Made by a program: the position numbers and the translations under genes. A stretch of DNA of 10,610 nucleotides from Leclercia sp. UBA7405 (GTDB taxonomy: Bacteria; Pseudomonadota; Gammaproteobacteria; Enterobacterales; Enterobacteriaceae). This document shows positions 5,210-10,610 of this stretch, piece after piece (positions within the stretch are counted from its first letter, which is position 1; the number at the start of each line of letters is the position of its first letter). The notes under the pieces are model-generated. The model ran no database searches. It was not told the origin of the DNA and saw only the letters and a program-made list of their open reading frames with translations. The stretch is from positions 1 through 10,610 of the forward strand of contig DKMV01000313.1 in assembly GCA_002469605.1 (NCBI GenBank), in the 5' to 3' direction.

Positions 5210-6886
5210 ATGCATCACGCCACACCGCTTATTACCACCATTGTGGGTGGGCTTGTGCTCGCTTTTATTCTCGGCATGATTGCCAACAAATTGCGTATCT
5301 CTCCCCTGGTAGGTTATTTATTGGCGGGTGTGCTGGCGGGACCCTTTACGCCGGGTTTCGTTGCTGACACTAAACTGGCGCCCGAGCTGGCTGAGCTCGG
5401 CGTGATCCTGCTGATGTTTGGCGTGGGTCTCCATTTTTCCCTGAAGGATTTAATGGCGGTAAAGTCCATCGCCATACCCGGCGCGATCGCCCAAATAGGG
5501 GTGGCGACGCTGTTGGGCATGGCGCTTTCGGCACTACTAGGCTGGTCTTTAATGACCGGTATCGTCTTTGGGCTCTGTCTTTCTACCGCCAGTACCGTGG
5601 TGCTGCTGCGCGCCCTTGAAGAGCGGCAACTGATAGACAGCCAGCGGGGGCAGATCGCCATCGGCTGGCTAATTGTAGAAGACCTGGTAATGGTGCTGAC
5701 GCTGGTATTGCTGCCCGCCGTCGCCGGGATGATTGAGAAAGACAACGTCGGTTTTGCGACCCTGGCGCTGGATATGAGCATTACTATCGGCAAAGTGGTG
5801 GCCTTTATCGCCATTATGATGCTGGTAGGCCGCCGTCTGGTGCCGTGGATCATGTCGCGCAGCGCCGCCACCGGCTCGCGCGAGCTCTTTACCCTCTCCG
5901 TACTGGCGCTGGCGCTGGGCATCGCCTTTGGCGCCGTCGAGCTGTTTGACGTCTCCTTTGCCCTGGGCGCCTTCTTCGCCGGCATGGTGCTGAACGAATC
6001 CGAGCTAAGCCACCGCGCGGCCCACGACACCCTGCCGCTGCGCGACGCCTTTGCGGTGCTGTTCTTCGTCTCCGTGGGCATGCTCTTTAACCCGCTGATC
6101 CTTGTCGAGCAGCCGCTGGCGGTGCTGGGCACCCTGGCGATTATTATCTTCGGTAAGTCGCTGGTCGCTTTCGGGCTGGTGCGGATGTTCGGCCACTCGC
6201 CGCGCACCGCCCTGACTATTGCCGCCAGCCTGGCGCAGATTGGCGAGTTTGCCTTTATCCTCGCGGGGCTGGGCATGGCGCTGGATCTGCTGCCGCAGGC
6301 CGGGCAAAACCTGGTGCTGGCGGGAGCTATTCTCTCGATTATGCTCAACCCGGTGCTCTTCGCCCTGCTGGAGAAGTATCTCAACAAGACCGAGACGCTG
6401 GAGGAGCAGACGCTGGAAGAGGCGATCGAAGACGAGAAGCAGATCCCGGTGGATATTTGTAACCACGCCCTGCTGGTGGGCTTTGGCCGCGTCGGCAGCC
6501 TGCTGGGCGAGAAGTTAATGGCCCAGGGCGTGCCGCTGGTGGTGATTGAAACTTCCCGTACCCGGGTCGATGAACTGCGCGAGCGCGGTATTCGCGCCGT
6601 GCTAGGCAACGCCGCCAACGAAGAGATTATGAATCTGGCCCATCTCGACTGCGCCCGCTGGCTGCTGCTGACCATTCCGAACGGCTACGAGGCCGGAGAG
6701 ATTGTGGCTACTGCACGGGAGAAGTGCCCGAATATCGAAATTATTGCCCGCGCGCATTATGACGATGAGGTGGATTACATTACCGAACGTGGTGCCAACC
6801 AGGTGGTGATGGGCGAGCGTGAGATTGCCAATACGATGATGACCCTGCTGACTAACCCGCCGGCCGTTGAGGCGGTGACGGGGTAG
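5210..6886 (+). CDS. ybaL: Putative monovalent cation:proton antiporter YbaL (CPA2/KefC family, RCK domain)
   Basis: This 558-residue inner-membrane protein is the same length as E. coli YbaL. Residues about 6-390 form a Na+/H+-exchanger-type domain with roughly twelve helices; conserved parts include GYLLAGVLAGP (35-45), the LSTASTVVLLRAL segment (124-136), IGWLIVEDLV (151-160) and SLAQIGEFAFILAGLG (340-355). An acidic linker follows (about 395-411), then a TrkA-N/RCK nucleotide-binding domain with the Rossmann GFGRVG (424-429), the strand-end acidic residue in VVIET (Glu447) and GNAANEEIM. The family includes the KefB/KefC glutathione-gated potassium efflux systems and RosB of Yersinia; the transported ion and gating ligand of YbaL are inferred, not shown. 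The start at 5210 is chosen because AAGGAG lies five bases upstream and MHHATPLITT is the E. coli N-terminus. The frame stays open a further 42 codons upstream, which I regard as untranslated leader. It is convergent with gsk. Confidence 0.95.
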   Translation: MHHATPLITTIVGGLVLAFILGMIANKLRISPLVGYLLAGVLAGPFTPGFVADTKLAPELAELGVILLMFGVGLHFSLKDLMAVKSIAIPGAIAQIGVATLLGMALSALLGWSLMTGIVFGLCLSTASTVVLLRALEERQLIDSQRGQIAIGWLIVEDLVMVLTLVLLPAVAGMIEKDNVGFATLALDMSITIGKVVAFIAIMMLVGRRLVPWIMSRSAATGSRELFTLSVLALALGIAFGAVELFDVSFALGAFFAGMVLNESELSHRAAHDTLPLRDAFAVLFFVSVGMLFNPLILVEQPLAVLGTLAIIIFGKSLVAFGLVRMFGHSPRTALTIAASLAQIGEFAFILAGLGMALDLLPQAGQNLVLAGAILSIMLNPVLFALLEKYLNKTETLEEQTLEEAIEDEKQIPVDICNHALLVGFGRVGSLLGEKLMAQGVPLVVIETSRTRVDELRERGIRAVLGNAANEEIMNLAHLDCARWLLLTIPNGYEAGEIVATAREKCPNIEIIARAHYDDEVDYITERGANQVVMGEREIANTMMTLLTNPPAVEAVTG

Positions 6887-6903
6887 GTTCGGTGCGGTCT
6901 GGG

Positions 6904-6937
6904 CCCCTCACCCCGGCCCTCTCCCCAGGGGAGAGGG
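6904..6937. repeat. Palindromic repeat unit, copy 1 (after ybaL)
   Basis: A CCCCTCACCCCGG leader (6904-6916) runs into a 21-base palindrome whose stem is CCCTCTCCC/GGGAGAGGG (6917-6937). The same unit, with a three-base AAA or TTT loop, recurs at 10302-10337 and 10348-10383, so this is a repeat family. It lies 17 bases past the ybaL stop. No T-run follows the stem; a weaker dyad GCAG-N4-CTGC (6944-6955) followed by CCCCTTTT comes next on the plus strand. Confidence 0.75.
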
Positions 6938-6981
6938 GGAAAAGCAGGTCCCTGCCCCTTTTACCTTAGCACCAAACTATT

Positions 6982-7004
6982 CCCTCTCCCCTTTGGGGAA
7001 AGGG
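6982..7004. repeat. Palindromic repeat unit, copy 2 (before the gsk 3' end), imperfect
   Basis: CCCTCTCCCC-TTT-GGGGAAAGGG forms a 10-position stem with one C-A mismatch and a TTT loop. It is the inverted partner of the copy at 6904-6937, with about 44 bases between them. It ends seven bases from the gsk stop codon, so together the two copies fill the gap between the convergent ybaL and gsk genes. Its outer arm is lost or diverged (GGGTTAGCG where the intact copy continues to a CCGGGGTGAGGGG-type arm). Confidence 0.7.
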
Positions 7005-7011
7005 TTAGCGC

Positions 7012-8316
7012 TTATCTGTCCCAGTAAGCCTCTTCGAGGCTATCTTCCCTTTCCGGCAGGCCGCGGGTTAAGCGCGGCGAGTGCTGGTTCAGCACCTGAT
7101 AACTCACGCGGTTCGCGTACTTACACACCTGCGCCAGCGAGGAATAGGTCAGCCAGCTAAATTTATGTTTGCTGGAGTTTGGCACGTTGGTTTTGTGATA
7201 GGCATTGGCGGTGATGTCGTGCAGCAGCGCGGCCAGCGCGCCGTCACCGGCGCCGTTGGTGTTCATGATCTTCTCCGGGCCGCCCATATAGGGGGCGATA
7301 TGGGAGAAAATACGCAGCGGATTGATGCAGTCCTGATGGCGCATGGCGCGGCTGAATTCGTACTGGTTAAACTCGGCAATGGCGCCTGGCAGCAGCGGAT
7401 GCTGGGTTTTGCGCTTGCTCTCCTCTTCAGTAAAGCCTGCCATATAGAGGCCCACCGGTCCGGCGGTGCAGAGCACTAAATCGACCCAGTCCAGCGCCTT
7501 ATCGGAGGCCAGCAGCGGATCGCTTTCGCCGGTTAAGGCTTCGGCCTCTTCCTCGTTCATCGCCAGAATAGAGACGTGCTCCTTCAGGAACGCCTGCCAC
7601 CACTCGGGGTTATCGGCGATCACGAATTTAGTCCCCAGGGTCAGCACCACCGGCACGTTGTATTTTTTGGCGTATTCGATCGCCTTCATGGTGGCCTCGG
7701 GCATTGGCTCGCCCGGCTTGCAGCGCACCAGGTAGGAGGTGAGCACCAGCGCGGAGGCACCGGCAATCACCGCTTCCGGGATGCTCTCCGCGCACAGCTT
7801 GTTCATATGGCCCGGGCTGATGGCAAAGGTCCGTTCGCCGGACTCGCCAATCAGCGTAAAGCAGCGGCCAATCGGCCCGTCGACGCCCTGGAGGTAGTTA
7901 AGATCGGTGCGGCTGGAGGTATTGCACAGGTAGCGGTAGGCGTAGCCGCCGATTTCGATATTGCTGCACATCACGCCCAGCAGGACCGAGCGGTCATCTG
8001 CCAGTACCGAGTAGTTGTGCATGGTGTTGCCGATAGTGCCGCCGGCAAACTGGTGGGTAATCAGATTTTCGCGTACCAGCTCCTGATAGAGCGCTTCGGC
8101 GACGTCATCTTCAATGACCAGCGAGTGGCCGGCGCTCAGGCCATAGCGTGCGACAAACGCGTCATCCACCTTTGCTTCGATATCCACCAGCGTCTGATCG
8201 ATGCCGACCACCCATGCGGCGCTGGTTTCATTTTCCGGCTGAATTTGTTGCAGCAGCGGATCGCGGGCATTAACGGGGAAGTAGTGTTTGGATTTGCGTT
8301 TACCGGGAAATTTCAT
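7012..8316 (-). CDS. gsk: Inosine-guanosine kinase Gsk
   Basis: This 434-residue cytoplasmic enzyme phosphorylates guanosine and inosine to GMP and IMP with ATP in purine salvage. It has the same length as E. coli Gsk and is nearly identical to it. It belongs to the PfkB/ribokinase superfamily: the substrate-side glycine motif is AGGTIGN (91-97), and the C-terminal PfkB signature is NTNGAGDGALAALLHD, with the anion-hole GAGD at 355-358 and Asp358 as the expected catalytic base. The basic N-terminus (MKFPGKRKSKHYF) is as in E. coli. The ATG at 8316 is set by homology; the upstream Shine-Dalgarno match is poor. The gene is 61 bases downstream of hemH in the same direction, with a dyad in the gap, so it may be read partly from upstream. 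In E. coli K-12 the esterase gene aes lies between these two genes; it is absent here. Confidence 0.98.
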   Translation of the reverse strand: MKFPGKRKSKHYFPVNARDPLLQQIQPENETSAAWVVGIDQTLVDIEAKVDDAFVARYGLSAGHSLVIEDDVAEALYQELVRENLITHQFAGGTIGNTMHNYSVLADDRSVLLGVMCSNIEIGGYAYRYLCNTSSRTDLNYLQGVDGPIGRCFTLIGESGERTFAISPGHMNKLCAESIPEAVIAGASALVLTSYLVRCKPGEPMPEATMKAIEYAKKYNVPVVLTLGTKFVIADNPEWWQAFLKEHVSILAMNEEEAEALTGESDPLLASDKALDWVDLVLCTAGPVGLYMAGFTEEESKRKTQHPLLPGAIAEFNQYEFSRAMRHQDCINPLRIFSHIAPYMGGPEKIMNTNGAGDGALAALLHDITANAYHKTNVPNSSKHKFSWLTYSSLAQVCKYANRVSYQVLNQHSPRLTRGLPEREDSLEEAYWDR

Positions 8317-8341
8317 GGTCTGAGCTATGCTGGCTATTGGG

Positions 8342-8365
8342 GCGGGAATGGTAGCATATTCCCGC
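8342..8365. repeat. Inverted repeat in the hemH-gsk gap
   Basis: GCGGGAAT (8342-8349) and ATTCCCGC (8358-8365) form an 8-bp stem with an 8-base loop, 12 bases past the hemH stop codon. No U-tract follows on the minus strand, so it is at best a partial terminator or a processing/stability element between hemH and gsk. It could also be a protein-binding dyad in the gsk promoter region; TATGCT on the minus strand lies inside it as a possible -10. Confidence 0.5.
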
Positions 8366-8377
8366 TCTCCAGTGCGA

Positions 8378-9340
8378 TCAGTGGCTCTGCTTCACCAGCG
8401 AGACCATCATTTCAATATGGTCAGGGGCATCGTTAAGTGCCGGAATGTACTCGTACTTTGTGCCCCCCGCCTCAAGGAAGAATTCCCGGTTCTGCACCGC
8501 GATCTCCTCCAGCGTCTCCAGGCAGTCCGCCGAGAAGCCCGGCGACATCACCTGAATATGCTTAACGCCTTTCTCGCCCAGCATTTTCAGGGTTTCGTCG
8601 GTATAAGGGGTGAGCCAGGGCTCGCGGCCAAAGCGCGACTGGAAGGTCATCATCACCTTCTCCGGCGGCAGTCCCAGCGCCGAAACCAGCTCCCGGGTGG
8701 TGTCGCGGCAGCGCTGCGGGTAATCATCCCCTTCGTCGGCATAACGCTGCGGAATACCGTGATAGGAGAGCAGCAGCAGGTCCGGCTCGCCGTGCTGCGC
8801 AAACGAGGCGCGCACGCTGTTGGCGAGGGCGGCGATATACATCTCGTTGTCGGCATAATCGCGAATAAAGGTCACGCCCGGAATGCGGCGACGGGTGGCG
8901 AGAATGCGCGCCAGCTCGTCCCAGACGGCGGCGACGGTAGAGCAGGAGTATTGCGGATAGAGGGCCAGCACCACAATGTGATCCACCCCCTGCGCCAGCA
9001 GGTTGTCCACCGCGCTCTCCAGAGAAGGCTGGCCGTAGCTCATGCCCAGCGCCACCGGCATATCGGGCAGTCTGGCCGCCAGCGCTTTTTCCTGGCGACG
9101 GCTGTAGACCATCAGCGGCGACCCCTCCTCCATCCAGACCGACTGGTAAAGCTTGGCCACACGCGGAGAACGAATCGGCAGGATCACGCCGCGCAGGATG
9201 GGCCACCACAGCAGGCGCGGGGTATCCACAACGCGCGTGTCGCTTAAAAACTGACGCAGATAGCGTTTAACCGCCGCGGGGGTGGGTGCTTCGGGAGTGC
9301 CCAGATTGGCAAGCAGGATGCCGGTTTTCGCCTGACTCAT
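8378..9340 (-). CDS. hemH: Ferrochelatase HemH
   Basis: This 320-residue enzyme inserts Fe2+ into protoporphyrin IX, the last step of protoheme synthesis, at the inner face of the cytoplasmic membrane. It is the same length as E. coli HemH. The family landmarks are present: NLGTPEAPT near the N-terminus, the metal-side catalytic histidine in [10 protein letters not shown] (His194), the region [18 protein letters not shown] (about 234-251), and the conserved acidic stretch ADCLETLEE (271-279). The start at 9340 has TGAGG five bases upstream. The gene follows adk on the same strand after 178 bases and precedes gsk by 61. Known from E. coli: hemH belongs to the OxyR regulon. I see a good -10 but no OxyR site I can defend. 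Confidence 0.98.
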   Translation of the reverse strand: MSQAKTGILLANLGTPEAPTPAAVKRYLRQFLSDTRVVDTPRLLWWPILRGVILPIRSPRVAKLYQSVWMEEGSPLMVYSRRQEKALAARLPDMPVALGMSYGQPSLESAVDNLLAQGVDHIVVLALYPQYSCSTVAAVWDELARILATRRRIPGVTFIRDYADNEMYIAALANSVRASFAQHGEPDLLLLSYHGIPQRYADEGDDYPQRCRDTTRELVSALGLPPEKVMMTFQSRFGREPWLTPYTDETLKMLGEKGVKHIQVMSPGFSADCLETLEEIAVQNREFFLEAGGTKYEYIPALNDAPDHIEMMVSLVKQSH

Positions 9341-9371
9341 TCACGCCTCATAACCATTTGAATAGCTGCTA

Positions 9372-9377
9372 ATTGTA
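9372..9377 (-). promoter_or_regulatory. Putative -10 element of hemH
   Basis: Minus-strand TACAAT matches the -10 consensus at 5 of 6 positions and would place the transcript start near 9365, about 25 bases before the hemH ATG. The region 16-18 bases upstream (minus strand GTTTCGT) is a poor -35. That would fit an activator-dependent promoter, but this is inference. Confidence 0.45.
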
Positions 9378-9420
9378 GCGGAACTGGGCGTAAACGAAAC
9401 CCATTGCTGTGATAGGTTGA

Positions 9421-9451
9421 TGAGAAGTTTTCTCACCCGGAGGAGCCGGGT
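9421..9451. repeat. Two adjacent small dyads upstream of hemH
   Basis: TGAGAA-GTT-TTCTCA (9421-9435) is a 6-bp stem sharing its last base with ACCCGG-N5-CCGGGT (9435-9451), another 6-bp stem. The second continues into GGGTAAGCCC and looks REP-like. Both lie between adk and hemH, 80-110 bases before the hemH start. Neither has a U-tract on the minus strand. Function is unknown. Confidence 0.45.
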
Positions 9452-9464
9452 AAGCCCACGCCCT

Positions 9465-9501
9465 CATTCAGGCTGCCGCGTTGCCGCATGCAGCCTGAAT
9501 G
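9465..9501 (-). terminator. Hairpin downstream of adk
   Basis: A perfect 12-bp stem (CATTCAGGCTGC, 9465-9476, with GCAGCCTGAATG, 9490-9501) and a 13-base loop lie 17 bases past the adk stop codon. The position suggests the adk 3' end, but no U-run follows on the minus strand, so it may stabilise or process the message instead of ending it. Some adk transcripts could continue into hemH. Confidence 0.5.
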
Positions 9502-9518
9502 ACGTTGCGGGAGTGCGA

Positions 9519-10196
<678 letters not shown>

Positions 10197-10210
10197 TCAA
10201 AAAGCGCTAA

Positions 10211-10239
10211 ACAATACCATCAGAACGGGTATGGCTCAA
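10211..10239 (-). promoter_or_regulatory. Putative adk promoter with extended -10
   Basis: On the minus strand, TTGAGC (plus-strand 10234-10239; 4 of 6 to the -35) and TATTGT (plus-strand 10211-10216; 4 of 6 to the -10) are separated by 17 bases. A TG lies one base upstream of the -10, giving a TGnTATTGT extended element. The start of transcription would be near 10204, about 40 bases before the adk ATG. Confidence 0.55.
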
Positions 10240-10301
10240 GGAAGGCGGGACGGCTGAAACGGTTAATGGGGGAGATTATTTAGGATAGTGCGGAGGATTA
10301 T

Positions 10302-10383
10302 CCCCTCACCCTAACCCTCTCCCCAAAGGGGAGAGGGAACTCGAACACCCTCTCCCCTTTGGGGAGAGGGCCGGGGTGAGGGG
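10302..10383. repeat. Nested inverted repeat between htpG and adk (palindromic repeat copies 3 and 4)
   Basis: Two 36-base arms (10302-10337 and 10348-10383) are inverted copies of each other, agreeing at 33 of 36 positions, around a 10-base spacer. Each arm also contains its own 10-bp palindrome, CCCTCTCCCC/GGGGAGAGGG, around a three-base AAA or TTT loop (10315-10337 and 10348-10370). RNA or single-stranded DNA could therefore fold as one long hairpin or as two side-by-side hairpins. The same unit occurs at 6904-6937 and 6982-7004. It starts 10 bases past the htpG stop codon on the minus strand and probably ends or stabilises htpG transcripts. The other bases between htpG and adk hold the adk promoter; 10240-10301 shows nothing else I can name. 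Confidence 0.85.
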
Positions 10384-10393
10384 TTTTGGTTTA

Positions 10394-10610
10394 TTACGCC
10401 AGCAGCAGCAGCGCGTTCACGCGCTTAATGAACTGGTTAGGATCTTCCAGCGTGCCGCGCTCGGCCAGCAGAGCCTGATCCAGCAGCAGCTCAACCCACT
10501 CGCCAAAGCGAGCTTCATCCTGGGTATCGGCCGCGCGTTTCACCAGCGGGTGATCCGGGTTCAGTTCAAAGATGTACTTCACATCCGGTACCGCCTGGCC
10601 CGCCGCGGCG
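10394..10610 (-). CDS. htpG: Hsp90-family chaperone HtpG, 3' end only
   Basis: This is the last 71 residues of the cytosolic ATP-dependent chaperone, from the C-terminal dimerisation domain. The start lies beyond the right edge of the window. The visible sequence runs from [20 protein letters not shown] through [18 protein letters not shown] to the C-terminus [14 protein letters not shown]. It follows E. coli HtpG closely except at the extreme end, where E. coli finishes MNQLLVS. There is no eukaryotic MEEVD tail, as expected for bacteria. An apparent GTG start at 10582 is an internal Val codon. In E. coli htpG is a sigma-32 heat-shock gene; its promoter is not in the window. The large nested inverted repeat follows the stop codon. 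Confidence 0.97.
   Translation of the reverse strand, partial: AAAGQAVPDVKYIFELNPDHPLVKRAADTQDEARFGEWVELLLDQALLAERGTLEDPNQFIKRVNALLLLA

Noticed and set aside
5314..6675. Long minus-strand open frame of 453 codons antisense to ybaL
   Set aside because: It lies wholly inside a well-conserved gene, is rich in Ser, Arg, Ala and Pro as expected for the complement of GC-rich codons, and has no recognisable domain. It is a composition shadow.
6904..7004. CRISPR array or ERIC element
   Set aside because: There are only two units, they are inverted instead of direct, and they do not match the ERIC consensus.
7576..9247. Plus-strand open frames of 286 and 306 codons antisense to gsk and hemH
   Set aside because: Both overlap conserved genes, are Gln/His/Arg/Gly-rich, and match no family I recognise. 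They are shadows of minus-strand genes.
9337..9351. Tiny leader frame (ATG AGG CGT GAA TGA) overlapping the hemH start in an ATGA arrangement
   Set aside because: Its codons contain the hemH ribosome binding site and it has no Shine-Dalgarno of its own, so coupling by translation is unlikely; the overlap is probably chance.

Overview
The window is ordinary enterobacterial core chromosome. Every full-length protein matches its E. coli K-12 counterpart closely over its whole length, and the gene order follows the E. coli copA-to-htpG segment, read here in the opposite orientation. The high GC content (judged by eye), small differences from the E. coli proteins, and the absence of two genes normally found between these neighbours in E. 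coli K-12 (ybaQ and aes) suggest a relative such as Klebsiella, Enterobacter or a close genus. The genus is an inference and I cannot settle it from this sequence.

Layout from left to right: the 3' end of copA (+, copper-exporting P-type ATPase); ybaP (+, TraB/GumN-family protein); the small RNA gene chiX (-), whose terminator overlaps the ybaP stop codon; ybaK (+, Cys-tRNA(Pro) deacylase); ushA (-, periplasmic UDP-sugar hydrolase/5'-nucleotidase), convergent with ybaK; fsr (+, fosmidomycin exporter), divergent from ushA; ybaL (+, KefC-like antiporter); gsk (-, inosine-guanosine kinase), convergent with ybaL; hemH (-, ferrochelatase); adk (-, adenylate kinase); and the 3' end of htpG (-, Hsp90 chaperone). 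No gene shows a frameshift or an internal stop. There is no mobile element, tRNA, rRNA or CRISPR array.

The proteins do not form one pathway. Nucleotide metabolism recurs: UshA makes nucleosides from extracellular nucleotides and UDP-sugars, Gsk rephosphorylates guanosine and inosine, and Adk balances adenine nucleotides. HemH makes heme, YbaK proofreads tRNA, HtpG is a chaperone, and CopA, Fsr and YbaL are inner-membrane transporters.

The most interesting content is non-coding. ChiX keeps its target-pairing region and terminator while its 5' hairpin differs completely in sequence from that of E. coli. A GC-rich palindromic repeat unit occurs four times at two gene junctions, once as a near-perfect nested inverted repeat between adk and htpG. 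Several other dyads lie between genes. I found no sign of an undescribed multi-gene system.
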